From Diabrotica undecimpunctata (taxonomy: Eukaryota > Arthropoda > Insecta > Coleoptera > Chrysomelidae), in contig NC_092807.1 in NCBI RefSeq assembly GCF_040954645.1, forward strand, positions 2,914,001 through 2,978,000: a stretch of 64,000 nucleotides of DNA, given 5' to 3'. The position numbers were made by a program, and so were the translations under genes. Below the pieces are notes generated by a model that did no database searches, was not told the DNA's origin, and was given only the letters and a program-made list of their open reading frames with translations. Positions 11,385 to 24,279 of the stretch are shown here, in pieces (the stretch's first letter is position 1; each line of letters begins with the position of its first letter).

Positions 11385-11800
11385 TTCTTCCGTCTATCTT
11401 TCCCTCCAAGATTAGTTGTAGCTATTCGTAATCATTGCGGCGCATGATATGACCGAGAGAAAACGTTTTTCTCATCTTATATATATAGTAGTTCAGAATA
11501 GTTGTGGTTAGGTATTTATTTTTCTTAAGACCTCTGCATTGTTCGTTCTACTGGTCCAGCTGATTCTTGGCATACTTCTATAGAGCTACATTTTTAACTC
11601 TTGCAGCTTTCTTAAATAATTCTGCTTTATCTTCCACGTTTGTCATTCATACAGCAGTAAAGACCAAACATAGCACTTTAGTGTCCAAATTTGGGTGGCA
11701 TAGAAATGTTTTCATATTAAGAAACCGTTCCTGATGATTTTAATGCGTTTTACAAATTCTTTTTAGTAGTCTAGCTGATCTTTCAAAGGCATCAACATGG
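11385..11800 (-). pseudogene. LINE family A C-terminal remnant, heavily decayed
   Basis: Reading the minus strand with frameshifts gives, in order, C-Y-V-W-S-L-L-L-Y, M-P-R-I-S-W-T, L-G-H-I-M-R-R and L-Q-L-I-L-E-G-K-I-D-G-R-R. These are the post-RT landmarks of family A as seen intact at 41115-41400. Stops and frameshifts are frequent, so this is old. Confidence 0.65.
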
Positions 11801-12354
11801 TATAATAATCAGAAAAATGTAATCATCATTATATTGGGAATTTTAGAATTATATTGATTAAATAACCAAAAACATTTGTTATTATTAATAATATAAATTT
11901 TATGAAATAACTCTTTAAGTCTAATATTCCACAAAATAATAATTTTATTAAATAGATTAGACAATTGTACGCAACTGATACGGGAATAAGTCAAATTTTT
12001 ATGACAGTTCAGCGTGTGGCATAATTGTATAAAGTGTTGCCGCTTTTTTAGAGTAAGAATTTTGTTTATATTTTGATTTCTTACACAATTTGATCAATAT
12101 ATATTATATATTAAATTTAGATTAATAGCTTTAAAAACTAGTTATTTTTGTGTATTATGATTGTGCTATGCCAAAACAACTAAATAGTCTGTAGAAAGTT
12201 AATAAGCTTTCATATAAGATACATTATTTTGAACAAGAAATAGTGACGGGACGTTTTACTATAAAAGAGGTAAGTTTAAAATTTAGAAGTAGTTTTAATA
12301 GTGTTTTTACTGTTAATATAGGTAACAGTTGACATTTTAAAAATTCCTCACTTA
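11801..12354. other. AT-rich spacer
   Basis: No recognisable coding or structural feature. Confidence 0.4.
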
Positions 12355-14860
12355 CTAACTATTCTGATGTTTTGCAACGCTGTGGGGTTCTGACGTCGTA
12401 AATCTTGAATGACGTGCAATCATTTTTATATGAAAAATTCTATAGCTGTAAACGTTTATGATTTTAGTGTTACCGATAACTATTTTCGCGTTGTTTTTCA
12501 TGTAAATTCCATGGTTCAAATCTAGAGTTTTGGCTCTTGGGGCACTCAATTCCGACAGGATTTTTCTATGCAAATCAAATATCTCGTTATTTCCTTTAAT
12601 GAAATAAGTACTCAGCGTTTGATAGAGTTTTGTTGCTTTCTTGAAAAGCAAGACGCATTTCTACAATAAAAAATTATCAATCCACTGGTACTCTTAAAAT
12701 CGGTTCTATCGCTACTCAAATTTAAGTCTGAATAACGAACCAAATTGTACTAATCTCCCAGTTTTTTTCTTAAAGCAGTATCAAGTATTCAGTTCCTTTT
12801 AAATATCTCAGTATATTTTTCGTTGGACTTGACAGACTAGTAGGTTTATACAGAATCTAAGTTGGGTATGAAACGAATAGGTTATGTCAAGTCTACTCAC
12901 ACTTAAAATATACAGTCGACTCTCTTTAAGTTATCAGTATGATAATTGTGCGATTTCTTCTAAAGTTGTATTTAACTCAAAATTAAGTTTCATGGCGTTT
13001 TTGTTCCAGTAATCTGACATACCAAATTTTTATAATAAGTTGTTAATCATGATTTTTTGTGAAAGTCGTAACAATTCTTCATTTCTTTAAGTTTTCTTTA
13101 AGTTTGGAGTTCTTTCTCATCTCATCTGTTATTGCTCCTTCAAACCTTCTGGTGCATTAATTTATATGTCTAATTTTAGAATATGATTGAAAAATTCAGT
13201 AGATTGTGTAGTTGTCTGAAGTAAATGATATATCATAGATCATCCATTCTGACAGTTGACATTCTTGCAACATGCGTCTTAACATTTTATAAAACTTCTT
13301 AGAAATCTCTTGCTATAAGTGGATCTTCCATCAATCTTTTGTGATCTAGCTTTTTGCATTATATATACTCTTCAAAGTCACAGTTCGTTAGTAGACAATA
13401 TGCCATGTTCATTGTCTCTCTCTGATCTTCTATGTTCACAAACTCTTTTTTCCTTTATGCCATCAAATTGTTTTATCATTTGCTTCTCCGTCCTTTTTCG
13501 CTCATCTTTTTTTCTTGTTTTATATTAAGATGTTATATTTATTCATATATCAATTTCTTAATTGGTTTTTCGTATTCTGTAATTTTTTGCTGCATCTTTA
13601 TTCATGTTTGATTTCCTAAGGTATCAGTAGTTATTCTCATTTGCACAAATTATTATATTTGGCCAACATGGATGAAGTTTTACGTCAAATGTTCGCCATT
13701 TGCGTAATTGATTGGCTTTAGAAAGCGCGCATTTTAAATATCAACGAATCAAACGTAGGTTAGGAATAGACCACTTATGTATGTAACGCTGCAATATTTC
13801 TGTGTTTAATCACGGACCTACTGCTTTTTCCGTCACATTCAACTTAATGCGTTGGATGTGACGAAAAAATGTCGAAAAAATCGATAAACTGTGACCCACT
13901 GAAAGAGGAACTTTAAATTAATAATTTTAATCCTTGTCAACAACTGATCAATTGACCCTACTTCTGTTCAAATGACCCAGTTTCTTGTACCACACATCTT
14001 CATTTGCCAACAAGTTTTGTTATTCAAAGAGAATTTCGATATCTATAAATGTCCCATCATTTCACTTTGAAAATGAACTCCAATCTTTGCTTTTATTTCA
14101 ACTAAATTTTATTTCAAGTTTAACTGATGAAAGATTATGGGTGAGTTATGGTACAATTAATTATTTTAAGATTATACATTTTTATTCGTAATAAAATTTA
14201 AGGAACCTTTGTTTTTTGCCACTATTGCCTCAGCAAGATTGATTAATTTTTTTTTTTGACTGAACTGAATGAACTGTGAATAATTCCAAGTTACTGAATA
14301 CCAGAGGATCAGTTGCTCTTGAGTCTATGATTAAAATATTTCCTGCTCGCTGGATATTACTTTCCTACAAATCGAAAACATTCGACTTCTACAAATGATC
14401 TTTCTCTGAAATCTTCCTGATATTGTTGATTTGAAATTTTTATTCATTTATTATACAATATTTTTATAATGCTGCTTTTTTCTACACATCTATAACAAGT
14501 ACATATAATTAAAAGATAGTTCAACTGGGAAATATATTTTTTTGCGTTATTCACAAATTTAAAATTATCATAAAGTTATCTGGTTTTGACGAAGTCTACG
14601 GTTACATTTGTTGAAACTGTTTTAACGACTGTGATGACATATTTTTCATGTAAAGTCAAAAATAAATGACATACTTGATCACTTTCATCGATTTTCCAAC
14701 CTGATGTCTCTAATTCTCTGACAATAGATTCACATTTAACCATGGACGTATAAATCCATGCATTTAACGAAATGTTCATCAAAAATACATGTAGATATAT
14801 TCTTGAATTTCAGAGACAATAGCTTGGTTTTTAAATAAAGTTTTGAAACAGTCTTTTTGT
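12355..14860 (-). pseudogene. Ty1/copia retrotransposon remnant
   Basis: Copia landmarks appear in the right order on the minus strand. Gag (UBN2-like, 14576-14782) contains R-E-L-E-T-S-G-W-K-I-D-E-S-D. A decayed zinc-knuckle-like segment lies near 14040-14090. The pre-integrase motif W-Y-K-K-L-G-H-L-N-R-S-R lies near 13960-14010. The RT/RNase H junction reads L-R-Y-L-K-G-T near 12800-12830. RNase H has D-R-T-D-F-K-S-T-S-G near 12700, and 12355-12651 carries its C-terminal half (I-Y-M-K-N-N and H-I-K-M-I). Gag to RNase H spans only about 2.4 kb, so protease and much of integrase and RT are deleted. Frames are broken throughout. No LTRs were found. Confidence 0.82.
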
Positions 14861-15029
14861 TTATCTCTTAGGCATTAAATTATAATTAATTTCGCTTTTA
14901 CATATTATTTTTTTATCTGATTCATTTGATTTTCTTCAGCTCTTTTCATTTTTCCCTTTTCTAAATTATTTTCATTTTACTTCCACCACAATATCAATCC
15001 CATTAGCGACATACCCTAACTAAGCGCCT

Positions 15030-15900
15030 ATCTCTAGGTCTTTTTTGACCTTCCTCTTCTATAATTCGAGGAACTTTCAAATCAACAATTCTTCATATTG
15101 GATGATTGAAGCCTCGACTTTGAACATGTCCAAACATTCTTAACGAATGGTTGGACGTTATGCTCTCTATCTTTTGGCATCAATTGGTGCTACCCCTAGA
15201 CATTTTAATTTTATTCTTTTTTTTTTGGCATTCTATTCATGAATCTCAGCATTCTCATTTCTGCTATCAGTTGTTTTTTTTTTCTTTTCAACAATCCAAT
15301 ATTCAGTTCCTTATATCATAGGTGGTTTTATGTCAGTTTTATAGAAGTTTTCTTTTAATTTTATTGTAATCTTTCTCTCACACACTTTCTCTCTCTGTAA
15401 TTTCGATCGTAGATACTTAAAACCATTGCTTTTTGCAATCATTTTACCGTCCAAATATATCATTTTATTTGTATATGCATCTGAACATTCCAAATGCTCT
15501 TTTTTGCCCTACTAAGTTTTAAACATTTTGCTTCCATTGTCAATACAAACTGTTCCAGTTATTGCTCTAAATATCTTTAGTATTTCCTACTAACACAACA
15601 TCAGTATACATTAAGCACCAGGGACTGCTACTCTGTAGTTTCTCTGTTATTTGATCTAACATTAATGAGATTAGAAAAGGACTGAATCACTGAGCCCTGA
15701 TACAATCCAATATTTACATGAAATTAATTAGTATCTCCCATATCCTTTCCATTTGTTTCATTGCTGTTTGTGATGATTTTTCACTAGAATAACATAGTGT
15801 GTGTATATCTTTTAGTATTGTTGTATCTTCGTTCTTCTTTTTCAATTCACTGTTTTCTAATATTTCTCTTCTTTTTATTTACCTCCAGTTCTCTCCCGTT
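15030..15900 (-). pseudogene. RTE-like LINE remnant, RT 3' half
   Basis: The minus strand gives I-G-L-Y-Q-G-S near 15700 (RT 'LHQGS' motif), F-K-Y-L-R-S-K-L and I-K-L-K-E-N-F-Y-K-T in 15311-15493, then R-M-F-G-H-V-Q-S-R-G near 15120. This order is typical of RTE-clade elements (F-K-Y-L-G-S, L-K-G-K-F-Y-R-T, R-W-F-G-H-V). Stops and frameshifts are frequent. Confidence 0.72.
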
Positions 15901-16279
15901 TACTGACATCATATGCGATTGTTATCTTTTCATTCATCTTTTTATTATGTTACTATAATGAAAATAGTAGAAATGTACTATCTCATCAAATAATTGATAT
16001 CAGAATCGTAAACTCAGCTAACATAGGAAGTGATTACTAGTTGCTATTAAACAAAGTTAGAATGATGACCATAACAAAACAGAACAGAAAAAACAGCCAC
16101 GCAGACAAAAATTATAATGTATACTCTTTATGGGATGAGTCAAAAAATCTTGTATCAGAAACTTAAAAACCAATACTGAAATTGCTTATTTGAAAGCACT
16201 CTGAAAACCACCAACAAAAAGACAAGACAAATTCTATTAAAAACCATGGTTCGCGCAGGAAGTGAAACCAAAATATAGA

Positions 16280-16470
16280 GAAGAAAATATCCAATCACAT
16301 GAAGACGTTAAGATTAACATTGAAGAAGTCAGTAAACCACCAACGAAATATGGAGGTGTACCACTAAACGGGGGTGTACCACCAGCTAAAATATGGAGGT
16401 GTGACAATGTTAAAGGAAATTACAAAGTTATTGCAAAAATAATCTTTGAACTTAATAGAGCCTAAAATAG
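16280..16470 (+). pseudogene. Possible LINE RT linker fragment
   Basis: I-N-I-E-E-V-S-K followed by a short local duplication of AATATGGAGGTGT and then residues reminiscent of the region before the first RT motif of insect LINEs. Weak; could be chance. Confidence 0.3.
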
Positions 16471-17029
16471 CTAGAGACTAAGTTTATCGATGTCGATGTT
16501 TAAGAAAGGAGATTATCAAAATCCTTCTAGTTGTAGTAGTAATATTTTTTTATTCTAAAGACAATTCTAACATTGACCACCAAAATAAGAATTGTTTAAG
16601 TAGATTAATAGTGTCGTAACCTTAGCGTAAATAAACCACCGGTTGGATACGACCAATTTGATCAATCCAAGTGTAATATCACATTCCGTTTATATTCTAC
16701 TCTGAAACTTCTCTCTTTCTGTCTTTTTCTCTGCCGTACCCGTCCTATATACCTGTCCAGACTAATTAGGAAATAAATCAACTGCTACCGACCTCACTTT
16801 ACAATCCACCTGGCTTCTTCGTTTTCAGTCGTCTAAGCGCCTTAAGTCACAAACGTAAGTGCGTACCATTTTCCTCTCCTTTAAACACTACTTTTAGGTT
16901 TATGTAAGACAGTAGTACGTTGAAGTACCTGTTTCTTAGAGTTTAATAATTAAAAGAAATTAGAATGGTTTATTATCTACAATGTAATTACAACAAAATA
17001 CACAAGAAAATACTGAAAATTGCTAATAA
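16471..17029. other. Region without a recognised gene
   Basis: Less AT-rich than average with pyrimidine-rich stretches. No coding motif or repeat recognised. Confidence 0.35.
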
Positions 17030-17150
17030 TAAAATCCAGTCACAACCTTCCATCCTTGCCTGTATTAGTGCCTGAAAGTCTGACGCAGTTTGTTCTATGA
17101 TGTTTTTAAGCCATGTCATCTATCGTCTACGAGAGTCTCGTCTGTCAAAA
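17030..17150 (-). pseudogene. LINE C-terminal fragment
   Basis: The minus strand encodes M-T-W-L-K-N-I-I-E-Q-T-A followed by A-L-I-Q-A-R, matching the 'W-L-x-N-I-x-x-W-T' end of insect LINE polyproteins. No RT core is present. Confidence 0.5.
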
Positions 17151-17434
17151 TTTTCCTTTATACGGATCGTTTATTGAGAGTCTTTTTTTCCTTTTTTATG
17201 ATCCCCCAATTCGTATTATCTTCCATTACGGTGGCTGGATCATCTGCAGAAGTAACTGTTGTCATCCCTTTCCCAAGATTTAGTTCTAATTCCTCGTTCT
17301 AGATGATATTCCACAGTATCAGCCCCAAGACCGATACCTGTGGAACTCTCGACGTTGTGTGGTTGAACAGTGAACCAGTTGACCAGTTTTTTACTGGTTA
17401 CTCTTATTTTTCTCTTGAATAGATAATTCAAAGT

Positions 17435-17640
17435 AGAATAAAATAAAATAGAAATATGCTTTATTGTCACCGAAATTTTTACAATTTTATGGACAAAGCT
17501 TACAAAAAGTCAGAAAAATAACAATACCAATTTAACATTTACAGAAATTACATAAATCGTCAATATCACAAAAAAATAGTACAATATACAATCCATTGCA
17601 AAATTTAACTAAATTGCAAATTGGATAAGAAAACCTTACG
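17435..17640 (-). pseudogene. 3' untranslated tail of a jockey-like LINE
   Basis: On the minus strand the segment ends in CAATAAAGCATATTTC followed by TTTTA-type repeats, the common 3' end of insect jockey-group LINEs. The body of that element is not contiguous here; antisense jockey/R1-type RT pieces occur at 18221-18450 and 19039-20288. Confidence 0.5.
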
Positions 17641-17736
17641 AACTAAAGTTTAGTTACTTGTACATAAAGGTACTGTAATTTCTTAGTTATTCGTTAAGAA
17701 ACTCTTCTACAATAATATGGAGAAATAAAAATATCG

Positions 17737-18135
17737 GGAAACGAAATGCAGAATTTACAAAACAGTCATCAGACCAATAATGACATACGCGGCAGAAACA
17801 AGATCTGACACAGAGAGGACAAAAAGGATGTTAGAAACAGCAGAGATGAAAACATTTAGAAAAATTGATGGTAAGACACTACGGGACAGAGCTAGAAGTA
17901 CAGATTTACGACGTAGATGAAAGGTGGAGAACATCAAGAACTGGGTAAGAAATAGAAGAGTAGAATGGAACGATTATATAAACCGAATGACAACAAATAG
18001 AGTAGTAGAGACGGCAAGAGACGGTTCCCCAATAGGAAGACGATCAGTAGGAAGACCACGAAAACGATGGAACGACAACTTACTGGAGGCACATTGAAAA
18101 ACAGACAGTCATATTTATGTAAAAAGAAGAAGAAG
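17737..18135 (+). pseudogene. LINE C-terminal fragment with GAA-repeat tail
   Basis: Encodes C-R-I-Y-K-T-V-I-R-P-I-M-T-Y-A-A-E-T, then after one stop I-K-N-W-V-R-N-R-R-V-E-W-N-D and G-R-P-R-K-R-W-N-D-N-L. These are the thumb and C-terminal landmarks of an insect endonuclease/reverse-transcriptase LINE. The fragment ends in AAGAAGAAGAAGAA, a simple-repeat tail expected after target-primed reverse transcription. The RT core is missing. Confidence 0.75.
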
Positions 18136-18220
18136 AAGAAATTGCAGTATTAAAGGCATTTTTATTAGCAAGCATGCTATAACTACTCATTTTCTGTTGT
18201 TCGCCAACCATTATATTGCA

Positions 18221-18450
18221 CTAATTGCTGATTTTCCCTTTTTGAAATCCAAATTGCTGTTTCGATATATGTCTACCTTCTTCCAACGCATTTTGCAATC
18301 TGTTTTTTTTTACATTTCGTATGTTTGTCCCAGGGTATGGCCTTATATTCGAAACACTCGAAAGCAAACAAATATCGAGAGGATCCAGCAAGCAAATTGT
18401 TCCAAACGAATTGATCTCCTTAATTGATCCTCCCTGCTTCAATAATAGTA
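18221..18450 (-). pseudogene. R1-like LINE RT fragment
   Basis: The minus frame reads I-C-L-L-D-P-L, then L-Q-N-A-L-E-E-G-R-H-I-S-K-Q-Q-F-G-F-Q-K-G-K. This matches the start of R1/jockey-group RT domains (R-P-I-C-L-L-D, then S-x-x-Q-F-G-F-R-K-G). Only RT motifs 1-2 remain. Confidence 0.68.
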
Positions 18451-19038
18451 CCAGGTTAGCTTATTTCAGTATATCTGGAGTTTTTTTTAGAAAATTGTTA
18501 GGAATAAATAATTATGTATTCTTAATAAGAAGTTTAAATGGAGATAAAAGAAATCAGTTCTTACAAGGAATATTCTGATTATCAAGTAAAGCCATTTTTA
18601 AGAAGTCCACTATACAATCCAATTTTTATAATAAATTTCATATTAGAACCAGGTATGCAACATAACTTTTTATATATGGAAGAGAAGGTTTAGGTACTAT
18701 TTTATCCAGTGGAAGTGGCTGTAAGGTTGAAACGATTCAACGGTTCTAATCTACAGCAACATTTTACGAGTATAACCTAGCGAGAGATCAAAATTAGGAC
18801 AATTTAAGAAAAACCTGAGAAGAATCATTAAACATGTATTATTTTTTTATTCGTTAATCAATTTTTCTTTACATAATTTAATTTATTCCTGTCACCACAA
18901 ATTGTATAATTAAAAGAGATATTAAAACATTTTTGTGATTTCTTTGACAATTAATTAAATATTGGTATGTTCCGAAATAAATTTTACATTTATCTTACAG
19001 ATACTTACTTACTTTCCGTGTCCGGAACACCAATAGCT
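18451..19038. other. AT-rich region without a recognised gene
   Basis: No coding motif seen; possibly untranslated remains of the flanking antisense LINEs. Confidence 0.35.
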
Positions 19039-20288
19039 TTAAATTTTGTGTTTCCAATAGTTGGCCATATAGATGGCCTTTTTCATCTCTGTGCATGATA
19101 CTAGATAGTGACTATTTTGAACCGCGCCACAGTCGCAGGTATCGTCCTCCTGGTTTTTCTTCAGGTTACTAGCACAACGTGAAACGCCAGTTCTTAGTCT
19201 GTTTAGCGCTTTCCATGTAGGATACTGCAAATTGTGTCCAGCGGTCATTTCCTCTGAGGGAGCAAAATGTGTTGTAGCTAACGCTTGCCATAGGTGTATT
19301 CGGCGCGTCTTTGGCTCTTCGGGAAGAAATAGTGATTTTTTCAGAAAGCTTTTCCAAATTCTTCATCTACTTGGCTGAACTTGGTGATCATACAAGGGGT
19401 GTCTTCGATCCGTCTCCTTGTTCTTTCGTTCTATCTCTGAGGCTACCTGTCTTCTGATAGCAGGCGGAGCGATTCCAACTATAGGGCAGACCTCTTCGAT
19501 AGGTGTCGGTTTCAGACAACCAGATATTATACGAACTGTTTCATTTAACGAAACATCGACGTTTTTAGTGTGAGCAGAATTTTTCCACACTGGCGCTCCA
19601 AACTCGCGGCAGAAAACCATAATGCTAAGGCAGAAATACGGAGAGTGTGTGGTTGTGCTCCCCATTTTGTGTTTGTTAGTTTGCGGATGATATTATTTCT
19701 GGTGCTTATTTTTTTCTTGATATCTTGACAGTGATATCGATAAGACAGAGTTCTATCCAGACGTACGCCGAGGTATTTTGGCGTCTTATTGTGTTCCAGT
19801 ATCTGACCACGCCATTCCACCTCCAGTGTCCTTCGGGCATGCTTGTTTCTAAGGTAGAAAGCACACACCTGGGTTTTTCTAGGATTGGGTTTCAAATGGT
19901 TTTCGTCATAGTATAGTGCTAAGTCTTCTAGGGCATCTGTCAATTTTACTTCGACTTCATTGAAGGTGCTGTCCTGAGCTGTCACAGCTGTATCATCCGC
20001 GTAAATAAACTGTCTTGTTTGTTGGTTTTTGGGTTGGTCGTTGGTGTAAATATTGTATAGCAATAGCACGAGGACACTTCCCTGTAAGAATCCATTTTTT
20101 TGATCCCTCCACCGACTGTTTTTGGACTGGGGCTTTCTGTAGAAGCTTCTATTCTGGAGAAGACATTTAACTAACCTTGTTAGTCGGAAATCCTTTATAA
20201 TTTCGTAGAGTTTTACCAGAGTCATATACAGATAAATAACCGCAACATAATATGACGTGAAAAGACGGTTACTGTTGCAGTTTCGCAA
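19039..20288 (-). pseudogene. Jockey-like LINE RT and C-terminal domain
   Basis: Reads right to left. 19545-20288 carries a jockey-type RT: L-Q-G-S-V-L-V-L-L-L-Y-N-I-Y-T-N-D, then F-I-Y-A-D-D-T-A-V-T with the catalytic Asp pair intact, and K-Y-L-G-V-R-L-D-R-T-L-S-Y. A frameshift leads into 19363-19665 (F-G-A-P-V-W and R-I-I-S-G-C-L-K-P-T-P). After another, 19039-19248 ends in a CCHC-like C-D-C-G...H-Y-L-V-S-C-T. The endonuclease half is absent. It would have copied its own RNA into nicked DNA; frameshifts make it inactive. Confidence 0.85.
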
Positions 20289-22628
20289 CTATACATAAAC
20301 ATTTATATAACATTAACATACTTTGTGGTAGTTTCGATTCTCCCTGTATTTCAAGATAACAGCTTACAGCCCGTACAAAAATACATCTGTATTAAAAACT
20401 ACATATTACGAGACGGGTCATCTGCAAAATGACACAGATGTGTATTTGAGATAAGAATAGTAAGAGTCGCATTTTATCTTCAAATCACATAGACGTGTGT
20501 ATGTGTGTGTGGGTTAAAGGTACCTAAGACACTTGGTATCGGTCTTGCGGCCGAAAGAGTCGTAAAATGCAGTAAGGGTGGTGCATTATCAACTTTGTGG
20601 TTCCTGTGTATGTCGCTGAAGACGTCGTTTGCGATAGCGGTGGCGCTATCATTTCATGGGGTAAAGTACACCTTATACTATTTGTTGCCAAAATTAAATT
20701 GCTGCATATCGAGTACTGTTTACCGGTATATGCATATTGTTAAGAAATTCATCTTGTGTGCTGAACTAGCTATTTCGCATTTGTGTCGTGATTTGAATTT
20801 TTAAAATAACATTTTACGTATATATAAACATTCATTTTAGCGTGTTTATAGTTTAATTGTATATTTTATTTTACTATTAATTGATATGTATAACTATGCT
20901 TATTACTTATAATATTGTTTGGTTTGTTTACCTTTATATATACACAAAAGTATTCTATTGCATTGACTTTGGTAGTGCCCGTCGTATCGTATTCTAGCAT
21001 ATTCCTGTTTGTGTAATGTATAGATATCCATCATAACATATTTAGTTCCAAACAGCTGTGTTTTTACGTTAATTCGTTCACCTTTCTTAACGCACTTGTC
21101 ACGCGTATTTTAAATTGCAGATATAAGGGAGTTGTTGTAATTAAATGTATATAATATGTTTACTGATTTTACTTATTTTTAAATAGAATTTCATACGATC
21201 GTCTTGCTTATTAAGTCTATGGAGATTTACATACCCAATGCGAAAAGGGGAAACCAGCGAGTTCTGGATTGAACAAAATATCTTCTCTTCTCTTTCTGAT
21301 GACCCCAATTGTTATATTGAGGTCATCGTATGTGCAGAACGCAACAGGTACATATTTTATTTTATAAGTAAATGTCTATCCTTGAGATAACTATCTGTCA
21401 GATAGGACAAATTTATCTATAGGTGAAACGACCGGTCCTTTCATGCAAAAAGTTTATTATTTTAAAAATTTAATTATTTCTTTTGAAAATTTTATTGATC
21501 GTAAAAAATTGGATGCAAATTTGATGATCGGTAAAAAATATACTTTAGGTAAACATTTCAGCGACTCTCCAAAAGTGACTTCTTTGTTACGAAAGTTGCA
21601 CAACAAATTAAAATATTATTCTGTTGTCGCCCTAGCCTTAAATAGGAGGAAGACAGAAAAAATTACACTATGTTAATATTCCTACACATAATATAAAATA
21701 GACATTTTTTTAATTTAGTGAGTACACTTTTCCCATGATGGCTAATATGTTTGCTTTGAAATCCTTTTGGCTTCGTTCCCATCTTCACTCTATATTTATT
21801 TTTCCTTTTTTTTATTTAGTGCCACTCTACCAAAAAGTAAAACAATCCTCTTTTATGGCAATATAGAAAAAATACATAGTATCACTATAAAATTCTTTGT
21901 AAAATAAAAAAACAATTGATAAAATTGAATCGTCCATTTGTACGTTTTTTGTCGTACCCTTATAATTACCCACTGGTCTTATTGATTCGAGGCCATTTCA
22001 TTATAATGGTACAAGAAAAATTCCATGAATTCGAAGCGTTCAATTATATCGAACCAATTATTAGTACTTCCAACAACTTTTTACAACGTTTATATAAGTA
22101 AAATCGGATATTAATTACCAATATAACAGATAATTAGAAAAGAGAGATGTCATTGCGGTGGAATCGAAAAAAATGTTTCATTTTTTCGAGTACGTACACC
22201 AACTCAGAAGTTTCATTAATTTGCCACCGGTTGCTGCAATTAAAAACAACAATATAATTAATTGGTTAACATTAAGACGCACATATCGGCAAAAAGTTGA
22301 TTTATTAGTACGAGATATCATGGCTGGAAGTCCCGTATATAAAGGACACACAACTTTAAAAAGGAAAAATTAAATGTATGAAAGTCTTTTTACTATTTTA
22401 CCAACTTTATTGCATAAAAATATTTTTGGAATCAGAAAAATCATTGAACAAAAATCAGAGTGGAAGGGCTAAATAATATTCCGTATTTATACGGAATAAT
22501 TATGAAGAAAATTTTCGCCCACCATCGGAAAAGAACCTACACGTAGACTCTAATCATAACGGTCTCAGAATCATAAATTTTGCGATGTCTAAGAACATGG
22601 TAATAGCTGGGACACGATTTCCTTATAA
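20289..22628. other. Unassigned region with three short plus-strand frames
   Basis: I recognise no gene. Three same-strand frames of 60-77 codons (21443-21676, 21916-22101, 22158-22373) lie within 930 bp and show no motif I know. Two short hairpins flank them: GATGACC...GGTCATC at about 21298-21328 and ATTCCGTATTTATACGGAAT near 22480. The cluster could be decayed mobile DNA or chance in AT-rich sequence. Confidence 0.3.

Positions 22629-22630
<2 letters not shown>

Positions 22631-22713
<83 letters not shown>
22631..22713. repeat. (AT)n microsatellite
   Basis: An uninterrupted AT dinucleotide run of about 41 units, lying just left of the 5'-truncated end of the next LINE. Confidence 0.97.
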
Positions 22714-22716
<3 letters not shown>

Positions 22717-22813
22717 GAACTTGGAAATCTCCTGATAATGAAACAACCAAATAGATCATATTATAATCATCGATGCAAGATACTGCTCTAACTTATTAGA
22801 TGTTAGGTCTTTT

Positions 22814-24269
22814 AGAGGAGCAAACATCTCTTAATTATTGGATAAAGGTATTGTTAGTAAATATCAGCATCGCTTTCAGGCAGGTAAGTCTACAAATACA
22901 GCAGTTCATTCATTTTATGAGACTTTAACTAACTATATTGATGCAGATGAATGCCCTGTCGGGATTTTTTGTGATCTCAGTAGGGCATTTGACTATGTCG
23001 ATCATACGTTACTCATTAATAAGTTAGAAAATATTGGAATAAAAGATCTCTCTCTAAAATGGATAGAATCCTGCCTATCAGAACGTCGTCAGTATGTCTC
23101 CTTAACAGATGTATCCCAACAATCAGTAAATATTTGCAAATCAGATTACATTTACATTCATATGGGTGTTCCACAAGGTTCTGTAATTGGCCCAATATTA
23201 TTTCTTATTTACTTAAATGATATTGTCTCAATAAATTCTGCTGTACAGTTTACACTTTATGCAGATGATACTTCAATACTTATATCAGATAAATCACATA
23301 TATCTCTTGAAAATAAATGTAACGAACTTTTGTGTGATCTTAGTAATTGGTTTTCCTCGAATTACTTACATCTTAATGCGGATAAAACGCATGCTATTCA
23401 TTTCCACAATAGACAGAAACATCTGTTAGATATCGAACTATCAATATATTCTAAACAAATTAAAAAAGTTCATTGCCTAAAGTTTTTGGGTTTGTATGTT
23501 GATGAATGTCTCAATTGGAAAAGGCAATGTGATGATATTATTTCCAAAATAAACTCATCATGCTACCTACTTCGAAACCTCAAAGATATACTAAGTGCAA
23601 AACAGCTAATTATGCTGTATTATGCTCAGGTGGAGTCTCGTTTGCGGTATGGCATAGTATTTTGGGGTAGGTCTTGTAAATTCGATGAAGTCTTTCTATC
23701 TCAAAAGAGAATAGTCCGTTGTATTGCTGGTATTTCTCGAATCACTAGCTGTAAGAGTTACTTTACTAGATATAAACTTTTAACTGTGCCGTGTTTATAT
23801 ATTTTTGAAGTTTGTGTTTTTATTCATTCAAATCTTGAGACATTTAAAACTAATAGTCAAATTCACAATATAAATACAAGGCAGAATCAAAAATTACATG
23901 TGCCTTTTTCTAAAGGAAATATGCATTTTTACTCAGCTGCAATAATAGGTCAAAGAATATATATAATAAGTTACCCGAGCCAATAAAAAAATGTAAGAAT
24001 ATGAAAATATTTAAATTAACTTTAAAAGATTTTTTATTGCAGAATACGTTTTATTCTGTTGATGAATATTTTAGTAGTTGACATTATTTTAAGTATATGC
24101 TAGTAATTTTACATTTTCTATTTGTGTTTGTCTTGTAATGTTAGCTTTAGCGTAATTTTAGATTTACATTTATATTTACTTATTTTGTTTTCTAAACTGT
24201 GAATGATCCTATACAAATTGTATTTGTCAAAAAGGAAATAAAGTATTATTATTATTATTATTATTATTA
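22814..24269 (+). pseudogene. Jockey/CR1-like LINE, 5'-truncated, RT nearly intact
   Basis: A 382-codon open stretch (22838-23986) covers most of an RT: Y-Q-H-R-F-Q-A-G-K-S-T, I-F-C-D-L-S-R-A-F-D-Y-V-D-H, G-V-P-Q-G-S-V-I-G-P, L-Y-A-D-D-T-S-I (catalytic Asps present), L-N-A-D-K-T, F-L-G-L-Y-V-D, then the thumb. A 2-nt slip in a TATATA run near 23958 breaks the frame; the other frame continues to a TGA at 24079-24081. An ATT-repeat tail (24242-24269) follows AATAAAG. The 5' half (endonuclease and RT motif 0) is missing, and no ATG opens the frame, as expected for a truncated insertion. One of the best-kept LINEs in the window. Confidence 0.9.
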
Positions 24270-24279
24270 ACATAGTGAT

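Noticed and set aside
20375..20449. ATACATCTGT ... ACAGATGTGTAT as a foldback element
   Set aside because: Short arms with a long unpaired centre; likely chance.
22537..22791. Repetitive Tyr-Ile proteins on both strands
   Set aside because: They are translations of the AT microsatellite.
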